Under the pieces are notes generated by a model. The model had not been told where the DNA came from. It ran no database searches and saw only the letters and a program-made list of their open reading frames with translations. Position numbers and translations under genes: made by a program. A DNA stretch of 33,998 nucleotides from Mariprofundus sp. (GTDB lineage Bacteria > Pseudomonadota > Zetaproteobacteria > Mariprofundales > Mariprofundaceae), in the NCBI GenBank assembly GCA_021772845.1, contig JAJFLF010000038.1, forward strand, positions 1 through 33,998, written 5' to 3'. Shown here one piece after another: positions 18,609 to 25,977 of this stretch (the stretch's first letter is position 1; every line of letters begins with the position of its first letter).

Positions 18609-19676
18609 TTAGCGCTGCTTTAATTTAAAGATTTCAGCCAAAATAATGGCAATGGCTTCGAACAGTTCCGCCGGGATTTCATCGCCAACCTCTACATGCT
18701 TAAACAAGGACCTTGCCAAAGGTTTGTTTTCACGCAGTGGTACACTGTTTTCTCGAGCGACTTCTCTGATTTTAGCGGCGATATGCCCCTTACCTTTGGC
18801 CACTACACGTGGAGCACCAAGCCCACCCGGCTCATAGGTCAGCGCCACAGCAATACGTGTCGGGTTGGTAATCACCACATCAGCTTTTGGTACATCAGCC
18901 ATCATACGGTTTTGAGCCTGCTGCATCTGAACTTGGCGTATTTTCGCCTTTAACTGTGGATCACCTTCCATCTCTTTATGCTCATTGCGTACTTCTTTTT
19001 TCGACATACGCATCGATTTCATATGTTCATAGCGTTGGTACAACACATCGGCCAGAGCGATAAAGGTGAAAATAATCGCCGCCAGCATCACGATCTGAAC
19101 ACCGCCCTGCACCATCAAGGACCCGATTTCAGAAGGGCCATGTAGAGCAGCCTGTAACATCTCGGGATAGAGATCAGATACTACAATCCCACAGGCTGTG
19201 CCAATAACGACAAGCTTGAGTATAGATTTAATAAACTCTGCCAATGATTTGGTTGAAAAAAGGCGCTTCACCCCTTTCATTGGGCTGATTTTTTCCAATT
19301 TCGGCTTTAGTGTTTCAACGGTAAAAACAGGTCCACTTACCGCCACCGTGACAAATATACCAAGCAAAACAATCGGAATAATAATTGGCAACGCCACCAT
19401 CGCCATATCAGCGCCTGTAGAAATCATCAGCTTTTGCACACCCTCACCTGTCGGCTCCAATGTACCTTTACCTGACAAGTAAAATGCCATCATGCGCATT
19501 AATACTTCACCCCACCATGAAGCCAGGCCGGTAACCACAACAAGACTGATGACAACAAATGATATCGCTGTTGAAGGCTCTTTACTGCTAGGTACTTGAC
19601 CCTTCTTGCGACCGTCCTCCAGCCGCTTGTCGGATGCCTCTTCGGTTTGTTGACTCTTGTCCTGGTCGTCAGACAT
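18609..19676 (-). CDS. flhB: Flagellar type III export switch protein FlhB (NPTR variant)
   Basis: Export-gate protein whose C-terminal domain normally self-cleaves at NPTH to switch substrate class from rod/hook to filament. The 355 residues begin DKSQQTEEASDKRLEDGRKK, with four membrane helices (about 35-60, 92-115, 150-170, 192-212), and end in the conserved cytoplasmic domain (PLARSLFKHVEVGDEIP). The cleavage motif reads NPTR (271-274; the Arg codon is CGT at 18855-18857). Asn and Pro, the bond that breaks, remain. No strong ribosome site precedes the ATG. A sigma-54-type promoter lies about 145 bases upstream. Confidence 0.95.
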   Translation of the reverse strand: MSDDQDKSQQTEEASDKRLEDGRKKGQVPSSKEPSTAISFVVISLVVVTGLASWWGEVLMRMMAFYLSGKGTLEPTGEGVQKLMISTGADMAMVALPIIIPIVLLGIFVTVAVSGPVFTVETLKPKLEKISPMKGVKRLFSTKSLAEFIKSILKLVVIGTACGIVVSDLYPEMLQAALHGPSEIGSLMVQGGVQIVMLAAIIFTFIALADVLYQRYEHMKSMRMSKKEVRNEHKEMEGDPQLKAKIRQVQMQQAQNRMMADVPKADVVITNPTRIAVALTYEPGGLGAPRVVAKGKGHIAAKIREVARENSVPLRENKPLARSLFKHVEVGDEIPAELFEAIAIILAEIFKLKQR

Positions 19677-19820
19677 AAACAGCTAAAGCGTCAAAAAACA
19701 GACACTCATTCTCCCATCTCAGAACACAATCTCTTTCAATCAACACTCTGCTTCATTGCTCCTGATTGCCGCTATTGATGCATACATGCATGAAATACAG
19801 CAAAAATCTCATATACAACC

Positions 19821-19836
19821 TGCAATAAAGAGGCCA
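19821..19836 (-). promoter_or_regulatory. Candidate sigma-54 (-24/-12) promoter for the flagellar operon
   Basis: On the - strand the 16 bases read TGGCCTCTTTATTGCA. This matches the sigma-54 consensus TGGCACG-N4-TTGCA with exact GG-N10-GC spacing, and the pyrimidine before TGG also fits. It points toward flhB, with a predicted start near 19809 and a leader of about 130 bases. Sigma-54 control of flhB/flhA-class genes is known in Pseudomonas and Vibrio. The activator site is not identified. Confidence 0.6.
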
Positions 19837-19888
19837 AAGACAAATTTGAAAAAGATGACTAAGAAAGATGTTTGGTATTAAGCACTAA

Positions 19889-19914
19889 ACACAGCATGCA
19901 ATGGCTTGCATGAG
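19889..19914 (-). other. Weak hairpin between cytochrome gene and flhB promoter
   Basis: A seven-base inverted repeat CATGCAA / TTGCATG with a four-base loop lies 10-35 bases after the stop of the preceding cytochrome gene. It is not followed by a T-run on the - strand (CTGTGTTTAGT), so it is at best a weak terminator. The whole 19677-19922 stretch, the longest gap in the window, otherwise holds only the sigma-54-like element. Confidence 0.3.
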
Positions 19915-19922
19915 AAAATAGT

Positions 19923-20270
19923 TTATTTAGAAGCCTGTGATTTCAGCCAGTCGATAATATCCTTGCGATCACGCTCAGAGAGCGGTGTCATCACCATTTT
20001 GGTATTCGCTTTGATGCGCCGGGGATTCATTATCCAGGCATCGAGGGATATCTCATCCCATACATCAAAAGGCACACCGACAATCGTTGGTGCTTTGCCA
20101 TATACACCAGCCAAAGTTGGCCCGACCTTGATATGTTTTATATTCATATGATGGCATGGTCCACAACGCACATCGGCAACCACCTTGCCACGCAAGGCAT
20201 CTGCATGCGCAGACAGTGACGAAACGAGTAGTAAACTACTCAGCAGGAGTGCTTTCAGGGGCCAGAGCAA
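19923..20270 (-). CDS. Periplasmic monohaem c-type cytochrome
   Basis: 115 residues: a signal peptide (about 1-23, ending SAHA before DALRGK), one haem site CGPCHH (Cys36, Cys39, His40), and a likely axial Met in NTKMVMTPLSE near residues 92-94. This is a class I cytochrome c, small and soluble. The start is TTG, overlapping the preceding gene by 35 bases. A GGAG nine bases upstream and the signal peptide support it, and no ATG is available before the haem site. It is the last gene of the respiratory run and is a candidate electron carrier to or from the cbb3 oxidase. Confidence 0.85.
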   Translation of the reverse strand: MLWPLKALLLSSLLLVSSLSAHADALRGKVVADVRCGPCHHMNIKHIKVGPTLAGVYGKAPTIVGVPFDVWDEISLDAWIMNPRRIKANTKMVMTPLSERDRKDIIDWLKSQASK

Positions 20271-20625
20271 AATTCACTTCTCCATGTTTACCATGATAAC
20301 GTAAGCGCACATGCAATCGGTCAGCATGAATATCATTTACTAACAATGCACGGCGATAAATCCCCAGCGCACCATCGGGTATGGCCTGTTTCCATTTCGA
20401 ACTATCGGTGCGAATATGCACCAGTAGATCGGGGATATGACGCCTACCTTCCCGATTCACCACGATTAAAAACTCATTCATGCCCTGACGTACGGATTCA
20501 GGACGCGTTTCAAAATGAATCGTAAATTCATCCCAGACTTGCGGCTCAGGTGTCCAGCCGGGTTCAGATGACGAGCAAGCTGACATCAACAGCAGCAACA
20601 TCATCGCAAATAATTTATTCTTCAT
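20236..20625 (-). CDS. Small lipoprotein with FixH/YtkA-like beta domain
   Basis: 129 residues with a lipoprotein signal (LLLMSACSSS; lipid Cys at about 17) and a beta-rich remainder: WDEFTIHFETRPESVRQGMN, then FLIVVNREGRR, and C-terminal LHVRLRYHGKHGEVNFAL. The pattern of strands and the neighbouring CcoG-like gene recall FixH/YtkA-type domains, but the family call is an inference. It overlaps the upstream cytochrome gene by four bases (ATGA-type) and the downstream cytochrome by 35. Confidence 0.6.
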   Translation of the reverse strand: MKNKLFAMMLLLLMSACSSSEPGWTPEPQVWDEFTIHFETRPESVRQGMNEFLIVVNREGRRHIPDLLVHIRTDSSKWKQAIPDGALGIYRRALLVNDIHADRLHVRLRYHGKHGEVNFALAPESTPAE

Positions 20626-20951
20626 GGTTGCACATCCTGTTGGGCATGGTTCTGCAAATAAGCCAATACTTGCTGTTTTTCTATATCAGTCATCTTAGGC
20701 AAAGCCCTTTTTTCACGATGTCGCAGCATTCGGTTCACCGTACTCATCCATTGCTGGGCTGTATGAATATTCGGCATCGGTGGACGATGGCAGCTCGAAC
20801 ACTGCTTAGCAAACTGTTTAAAACCTTCTGACTGTTGATCGGGATAAATATTTTTGGAGTGCTGCACTGAACGACTTGGATCATCACTACAGGCAGAACA
20901 AAAAAACAGTAATAACAATAGACAGGCGAAATTACTTTTTGTCATCACCAT
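20622..20951 (-). CDS. Lipid-anchored monohaem c-type cytochrome
   Basis: 109 residues with an N-terminal hydrophobic signal and a probable lipoprotein Cys (FFCSACSDD; the -3 residue is Cys, unusual for a lipobox). One haem site CSSCH (Cys51, Cys54, His55) is followed by RPPMPN and HTAQQWMSTVNRM, which offer Met ligands. It probably faces the periplasm. It starts 20 bases inside the upstream membrane-protein gene; a second ATG at 20945 is equally possible. Confidence 0.8.
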   Translation of the reverse strand: MVMTKSNFACLLLLLFFCSACSDDPSRSVQHSKNIYPDQQSEGFKQFAKQCSSCHRPPMPNIHTAQQWMSTVNRMLRHREKRALPKMTDIEKQQVLAYLQNHAQQDVQP

Positions 20952-21327
20952 CTTCTATCTGATCGATCCCTTCTTCTTTATCTATCTCTTCATCATTGGA
21001 GCCATACATTGCAGTCATAAAATAAACAAAACCGCCAAACACAATAACATAGGCCAATGCACCTACATGGCCCCAAGTAAACCATTCACGTGGACTATCT
21101 ACCCGGTCTCCCCAAAAAGGAACCGTCAGGCCATAAGCGATCAGCAGCATCACAACAAGAATTGCTAAAAACCACTTGGGTACGCGTTTGGATGATTCCA
21201 AACCTGAACCACTGGCAATGATTTCATCATCAGTCATACCTACTTTCTTTTTTTTCGCAGGTCTCGACTGACCACCTCCGAACAGGCGTTCGTTCTCTTT
21301 ATCAATTTCATCTTGTTTTGAACTCAT
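20932..21327 (-). CDS. Two-helix membrane protein upstream of cytochrome genes
   Basis: Not recognised. 131 residues: a charged cytoplasmic-type N-terminus (about 1-50, Lys-rich AKKKK), two membrane helices (about 51-70 and 84-108), and an acidic tail. The KRVPKWFLAILVVMLLIAYG segment faintly resembles the LPRWW helix start of CcoP-type subunits, but no haem motif exists. GAGGAG stands nine bases before the ATG. It follows the CcoG-like gene after 35 bases and probably belongs to the same unit. Confidence 0.6.
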   Translation of the reverse strand: MSSKQDEIDKENERLFGGGQSRPAKKKKVGMTDDEIIASGSGLESSKRVPKWFLAILVVMLLIAYGLTVPFWGDRVDSPREWFTWGHVGALAYVIVFGGFVYFMTAMYGSNDEEIDKEEGIDQIEDGDDKK

Positions 21328-21362
21328 TTGGATATTCTCCTCATATCAGCTCTCTATCTGTT

Positions 21363-22661
21363 TCATTTGCCTTCGGAAAAATAGACCACTTTAAATGATT
21401 TTTTCCAACCATCGTCACTCTCGGCATGCACAGTTAAACGATGCAACCCTTTTTCAAGATCCTGCGAGAAATGCAGCATCACATCTTTACGTTCTGCATT
21501 TTCTATCACCACATCAGTTTGCTCCAGGCGATACATGGATGCAGGCATACCTTCGACCACAAGATGTAATTGGGTCGGCTGGTAACGTTTATTAGCAATA
21601 TTGATGCGGTAATCCTGAGCTGTCATACCCGGCATCAATTGGGCACGATCGACAACCATAGAGTAGGGCTCATAACTGAAGATGCCCAATACAAAACAGA
21701 AAGCGCCGACAAGCGTAACTGCCCCGGCAGTTTTCGTGCGCGATAACAGAGAGCCCAAATTACTCTTCTCTCCCGATTCACCAAATGCGAAAGACAACAA
21801 ACCAGGCCCTTTCATTTTCTTACTTTTACTATGCAAATGATCACATGCCGCTACACAATCACCACAATTAATGCAGCTATCAAATACCAAAGTCTGACGA
21901 GGATCAATATCCAGAAAACAGCTATCTTCACAATAGGTACAATTCAGACAGTGATCACTACGGCTTTCATCATATGCGATATGTAAGGTATCACGGGTTT
22001 TAAACGAATGTTGCCAGATACGGTAAATACACATGTACTTACACACCAGATGTCGCATCACGCTCGCATCCACAAGCACTACCAAAATACATACACTATA
22101 AATCCACAATAGGTTCTCTGCATCTGGCACAGGCTGAAGAATCAAAAATGACCAGATCACGTCCGGTGGGAAAAAGTAAAGCAGTGGAATAATCGCAAAC
22201 AACATCGATACCAGTATGAATGCGATCGCCAGCAGGATTTTATTCATCCAGGCATCTTTACGTCGTGCCACCTGCATCTTCAGGCCGGTCACATCCATCA
22301 TCAGTGCCCGTCTTCCCAGCAATTTAGCCGTCAAGGTATTGGCCCATTCCGATATTGTGTTCTGTGGGCATACCCAACCGCAAAAAACAGAGCCTGCCCA
22401 CGAGTACATAAAAATAAGCCCGGTGGCGACCATTAGCCAAAAACCCATAACAATAAAAATATCTGAGAACCAGACCTGATAATCGAGCAATCGGAAAGCT
22501 CCAGCCATAGGATCAATACGGAACAGACCAGTCACTGGAATCAACACAAGCAGTAAAATTACCAGATATTGAGAGGCACGCCGCCAGACGCGCACCGATT
22601 GCGCCCCCGGCACATGCTCTTCTCGTATTGAAATGTTTTTTAACTGTTCCTGTGCGTTCAC
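21363..22661 (-). CDS. ccoG: CcoG/FixG/RdxA-like 4Fe-4S membrane protein
   Basis: Membrane ferredoxin-like protein of cbb3 maturation; in relatives it is linked to copper reduction for CcoN. The 432 residues show about five membrane helices, the FCGWVCPQN signature (Cys94, Cys98), KYMC (Cys207, Cys211), and two ferredoxin-type cysteine sets: 238/241/244/248 and 263/266/269/273. In the second, the usual Pro after the last Cys is Asp. The C-terminal 110 residues form the Ig-like FixG domain. It starts at GTG. No ccoH or ccoI copper-ATPase gene lies in the window. Confidence 0.87.
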   Translation of the reverse strand: MNAQEQLKNISIREEHVPGAQSVRVWRRASQYLVILLLVLIPVTGLFRIDPMAGAFRLLDYQVWFSDIFIVMGFWLMVATGLIFMYSWAGSVFCGWVCPQNTISEWANTLTAKLLGRRALMMDVTGLKMQVARRKDAWMNKILLAIAFILVSMLFAIIPLLYFFPPDVIWSFLILQPVPDAENLLWIYSVCILVVLVDASVMRHLVCKYMCIYRIWQHSFKTRDTLHIAYDESRSDHCLNCTYCEDSCFLDIDPRQTLVFDSCINCGDCVAACDHLHSKSKKMKGPGLLSFAFGESGEKSNLGSLLSRTKTAGAVTLVGAFCFVLGIFSYEPYSMVVDRAQLMPGMTAQDYRINIANKRYQPTQLHLVVEGMPASMYRLEQTDVVIENAERKDVMLHFSQDLEKGLHRLTVHAESDDGWKKSFKVVYFSEGK

Positions 22662-22717
22662 TTCACATGCCGCCTGTGTTCGTTCATTGTGCCATCAATC
22701 ATCAAAACGGGATACTA

Positions 22718-25306
22718 TCACAGGGCAGAATCGAAAGAACCTGTGCTATCATAAGGAGTAACACGCAAGAATCTCTCTCTGTATTGTTGCGCTGCTTTCA
22801 AATCCCCACGCCTGTTGAGTAAAACCACCATAGCCTTCAGAGCACCTTCATGATCGGCACGAATATCAAGAATTTTCTGCAATGCCTGCTCATGTGTCAT
22901 GTTCTGAGGTACGCCGTGCTCCAGACTGGCAAACATCGCATCGGCCAAAGCAAAACCTGCCCATCGATCATTCGGATTGGCACGATAAGCCAGCGACTGT
23001 AGTCGCTGCACGCCGGGTTTACCCTGCAACATTGCGATCTGGGCACGCTGACTCAATTCAGTTGCAGCCCATGCCCGCTTAAACGAAACCAGATCGGATT
23101 CGCTGACTGACCAGGCGCTGGCAGCCTCTCTGAAGGAGATACGACGCTCCATCAACCAGTCCATCAACTCAGGTAGAACATGCTCCTTATGGCGCATATG
23201 TGGCAGATCAAATTCAATCACCGGCGCCCATTCACCCTGCACCAGACCCGTCTCTGCATCATCAAGCAATCCGGATGCGCTACCCCAATAACGCCCTAAC
23301 CATGTCCAACCACCTTCGCCACCCCAGAGATCTGTAGCAGGTGCAGCAGAAACCAATGCGGCGGCACTATTATGCTGGCCCATAAAGCCGATCAGGCCAA
23401 GACGATACCCATCCACAAACAGTGCATTATTCGGAAACACCTGTGCAAAACTACGTAAAACAACCTGCATGGATTGCTTGTCGAATTGATTGAATGCCAG
23501 CCACTGCACAAACAGGCCGTTTTTTGTCAAATGCGCTTTGGCTCGTTGAAACTGCTCAAGCGAAAGCAATGCCCCACGGCCAACCATATCCGGATGAAAC
23601 AGATCACCGACAATCACATCGTAGAATTTCTCACTACGCATGAGAAAACGACGCGCATCATCGTTCTCAATAGTGATCTTTGAAGTCAGACCATCGTTAA
23701 CCTTATCAAAGTAGCTCTGAGAGGCAGTTATCGCACCCTGTGAGAGCTCAATGGCATATAACTTCGCATCTCGCCACGGCAATGCACCAGAGGCAGTAAT
23801 ACCGGTACCCAGACCTAGAAATAGTACGTTCTGAGCTTCAGCCTGCAAAAACATAGGCAGACGCGCCTGGTTTTTCTGTACTGCTACAGATGTCGGATCA
23901 CTGGATGCATCCATTCGTTGCAGATCAGCCAATAGAACACGCTGCCCATCCTGCCGCTCTACTACATGGGTAATAGAAATCGCATCTTCTCTCTGATACA
24001 GATCAGTGGATCGTGGCAATTCAGCTTGCAACAACGTCGATGCAGAAGGCAGCTGGTAGACAGGCCATGCCAATATAACAAAGGCTGATATGCTGAGCAG
24101 GATCATCTGCAACCGTCTGGTTCCCACCAGCCAATAACATCCACAGAGCATGACTAACGCCGCGGCAAGTAACCATGTGCCGGCAGTTCCCAGCCAAGGA
24201 ATCAGAACAAAACCAGCCAGCAATGCGCCAATACATGCACCTACACTGTTGGCTGCATACAGCGACGCACCTTCATCATTGTTGGCGATCAATGGTAACC
24301 ATGCCCCCAATGCCAGTGTTACCGGCAAGGTACAGGCCGCAATCAACATGCCTTGAAAAAGCAGAGCGCTAAAGAGTGAGTCAAATATTGCACGTTGACC
24401 CCAATCATTCACATATGGAAACAGATACAGACCGGCAATAGCAATCAATGCGACAAGCATCGGCAGCAGTTGCAACGCACGCACACGCGGCAGATGTTTT
24501 GCAACCACACTGCCCAAACCTATGCCTATCAAAAAAACTGCCAGTATCACTGCCAGTACATATTCCGTGCGTAAAAGGATCATGCCGTATGCTCGCGTCC
24601 ATGCAATTTCCAGCATCAGGGCACCTGCCCCCATACCGGCATAGGCAAATAACATACTTAGTTGAGGATATTGATGGCCTGCATGGACATGGCGATCAGC
24701 AACTTCTGTTTTAGCGTTGATCGACATCCAAAATAGCCCTAAACCGACTGTCACACCCAAGGCTGCGACCCATTGTAAGGATGTTAGCCAGCCAAACAGA
24801 GGCAATAGCAGCAATGGTAACAGTGCACCAAGCGCACCACCGATCGTATTAGCACCATATAGTGAACCCAAAGAAAGATTGAATGATTTACCGACACGAA
24901 GCATGGCAGGAAATGCAAAACCCAATGCCATAGCTGGCACACACAACACCCACAACGCCGTGGACATTTGCCAAAACTGCCATGTCTGCACATCATCAAC
25001 AGACAGCCACATGCCTTGCAGCCACTGCATCAAAAGTGGTAATAACAGGGCGTACGCGGCCACTGCAATTTCTATGCCGGCCAACAGACGCAATGTGTTT
25101 TTAATGGATGAGAACCAACGGCTCCCCATAAAGCTGCCGAGCCCAAGACCTAACATGAAAGCAGCAACCGTAATCACAACACCCAAAATACTGATGCCAA
25201 ACAACAGGCTCAGCATACGCGTCCAAAGCACTTCATATGCCAGCGCAGTTACACCCGACAATCCATACAGCAATAACAATATGGAAGCTTGTTTGGATGA
25301 ATTCAT
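22718..25306 (-). CDS. Fused MFS-like membrane domain / aminopropyltransferase-fold protein
   Basis: 862 residues. The N-terminal half (about 5-425) is a transporter-like membrane domain starting LLLLYGLSGVTALAYEVLWT, as in spermidine-synthase-like fusion proteins. About 490-680 is an SAM/aminopropyltransferase fold: FLGLGTGI, YAIELS, DDARRFL, YDVIVGDLFHP. The rest is helical and TPR-like. The canonical spermidine synthase DSTDP acid motif is replaced by GDLFHP, so polyamine synthesis is doubtful. No good ribosome site precedes the ATG. Its location inside a cytochrome oxidase supercluster is unusual; the substrate is unknown. Confidence 0.75.
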   Translation of the reverse strand: MNSSKQASILLLLYGLSGVTALAYEVLWTRMLSLLFGISILGVVITVAAFMLGLGLGSFMGSRWFSSIKNTLRLLAGIEIAVAAYALLLPLLMQWLQGMWLSVDDVQTWQFWQMSTALWVLCVPAMALGFAFPAMLRVGKSFNLSLGSLYGANTIGGALGALLPLLLLPLFGWLTSLQWVAALGVTVGLGLFWMSINAKTEVADRHVHAGHQYPQLSMLFAYAGMGAGALMLEIAWTRAYGMILLRTEYVLAVILAVFLIGIGLGSVVAKHLPRVRALQLLPMLVALIAIAGLYLFPYVNDWGQRAIFDSLFSALLFQGMLIAACTLPVTLALGAWLPLIANNDEGASLYAANSVGACIGALLAGFVLIPWLGTAGTWLLAAALVMLCGCYWLVGTRRLQMILLSISAFVILAWPVYQLPSASTLLQAELPRSTDLYQREDAISITHVVERQDGQRVLLADLQRMDASSDPTSVAVQKNQARLPMFLQAEAQNVLFLGLGTGITASGALPWRDAKLYAIELSQGAITASQSYFDKVNDGLTSKITIENDDARRFLMRSEKFYDVIVGDLFHPDMVGRGALLSLEQFQRAKAHLTKNGLFVQWLAFNQFDKQSMQVVLRSFAQVFPNNALFVDGYRLGLIGFMGQHNSAAALVSAAPATDLWGGEGGWTWLGRYWGSASGLLDDAETGLVQGEWAPVIEFDLPHMRHKEHVLPELMDWLMERRISFREAASAWSVSESDLVSFKRAWAATELSQRAQIAMLQGKPGVQRLQSLAYRANPNDRWAGFALADAMFASLEHGVPQNMTHEQALQKILDIRADHEGALKAMVVLLNRRGDLKAAQQYRERFLRVTPYDSTGSFDSAL

Positions 25307-25346
25307 CTTAAATACGTTAAGGTGTTAGCTATAAAGAATGTTATTA

Positions 25347-25754
25347 TTACAACAATCGATCTGGGTAGAACCAGACAAAAGCAACAACAGCATGGGCTAT
25401 CGCAAGGGTTGTAGCCAAACCGGCAGAAAGCACATGCCAGAGAAACACCTCTTTGCCAAATATACCCATCGCTACACCAAAACCTGCGGCCAGCAGAATG
25501 AGACACAACAGTGCACCACCCATCCAAAAAAGAATTTGATGTTTACGATTGGTGGAAATCGCACGTTCAGATGCCAGTTCCTTTTCCTGGTTAAACTCCC
25601 GCATCACATCAGCTGAATGTTCAAGTTCAACAGCAGTTTCTGATGTAATATTTCCATTAGCATTAGCAGCTGCAGTTGCAGCAACGGATACAGAAGCAAA
25701 ACCCAGACTCAACATCAGCAGACTCAAACAAAGAAAAAGGCTTTTACGCATCAT
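25347..25754 (-). CDS. Exported two-helix membrane protein in respiratory cluster
   Basis: Not recognised. 135 residues from the ATG at 25754: a signal peptide ending SVSVAA, a polar helical stretch rich in Glu/Ala (about 40-70), then two membrane helices (about 74-95 and 103-130). Upstream in-frame ATGs exist at 25772 and 25760, and a downstream one at 25751. GGTGA eight bases before 25754 favours that start. It overlaps the preceding 77-aa gene, so they are probably translationally coupled. Confidence 0.6.
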   Translation of the reverse strand: MMRKSLFLCLSLLMLSLGFASVSVAATAAANANGNITSETAVELEHSADVMREFNQEKELASERAISTNRKHQILFWMGGALLCLILLAAGFGVAMGIFGKEVFLWHVLSAGLATTLAIAHAVVAFVWFYPDRLL

Positions 25755-25977
25755 TAACATCGTCACCTTCATCTTTTTTCAAGGCATAGCGCCAATAGAG
25801 AAATACGGCTAGACCCATGGGTGCGAACACCATAAAAAACAAAAATACAAAAATAGTCCATGGGGTATCAATACTCACATGCAGATAGCGGTAACTATCC
25901 ATTGCCCAGGCAGGCATCGCCCAACACAGAGCAAGCGTTAGCAATATCATGCTTCTGATCTGTTTTAAGCCGTTCAT
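25744..25977 (-). CDS. Small exported single-helix membrane protein
   Basis: Not recognised. 77 residues: a signal peptide (about 1-25, ending AWA), a short periplasmic segment, one membrane helix (about 39-63) and a charged tail KKDEGDDVNDA. The start overlaps the SUMF-domain gene by four bases (ATGA). The overlaps on both sides support it as a real member of the unit. It could be a small oxidase accessory subunit, but that is a guess. Confidence 0.6.
   Translation of the reverse strand: MNGLKQIRSMILLTLALCWAMPAWAMDSYRYLHVSIDTPWTIFVFLFFMVFAPMGLAVFLYWRYALKKDEGDDVNDA

Noticed and set aside
19736..19763. Seven-codon reading frame with AGGAG in the flhB leader, considered as a leader peptide
   Set aside because: The spacing from AGGAG to ATG is only two bases and no attenuator-like alternative hairpins follow.
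22718..25306. Calling the fusion gene a spermidine synthase (speE)
   Set aside because: The canonical acidic active-site motif is not kept and no speD or other polyamine genes are near; only the fold is supported.
24717..25328. 203-aa open frame on the + strand inside the MFS-like fusion gene
   Set aside because: Antisense to a well-structured membrane domain, with low-complexity composition and no start signals.
25307..25346. CTTAA/TTAAG inverted repeat just before the fusion gene start, considered as an RNA switch
   Set aside because: A five-pair AT-rich stem is too weak to support a regulatory claim.
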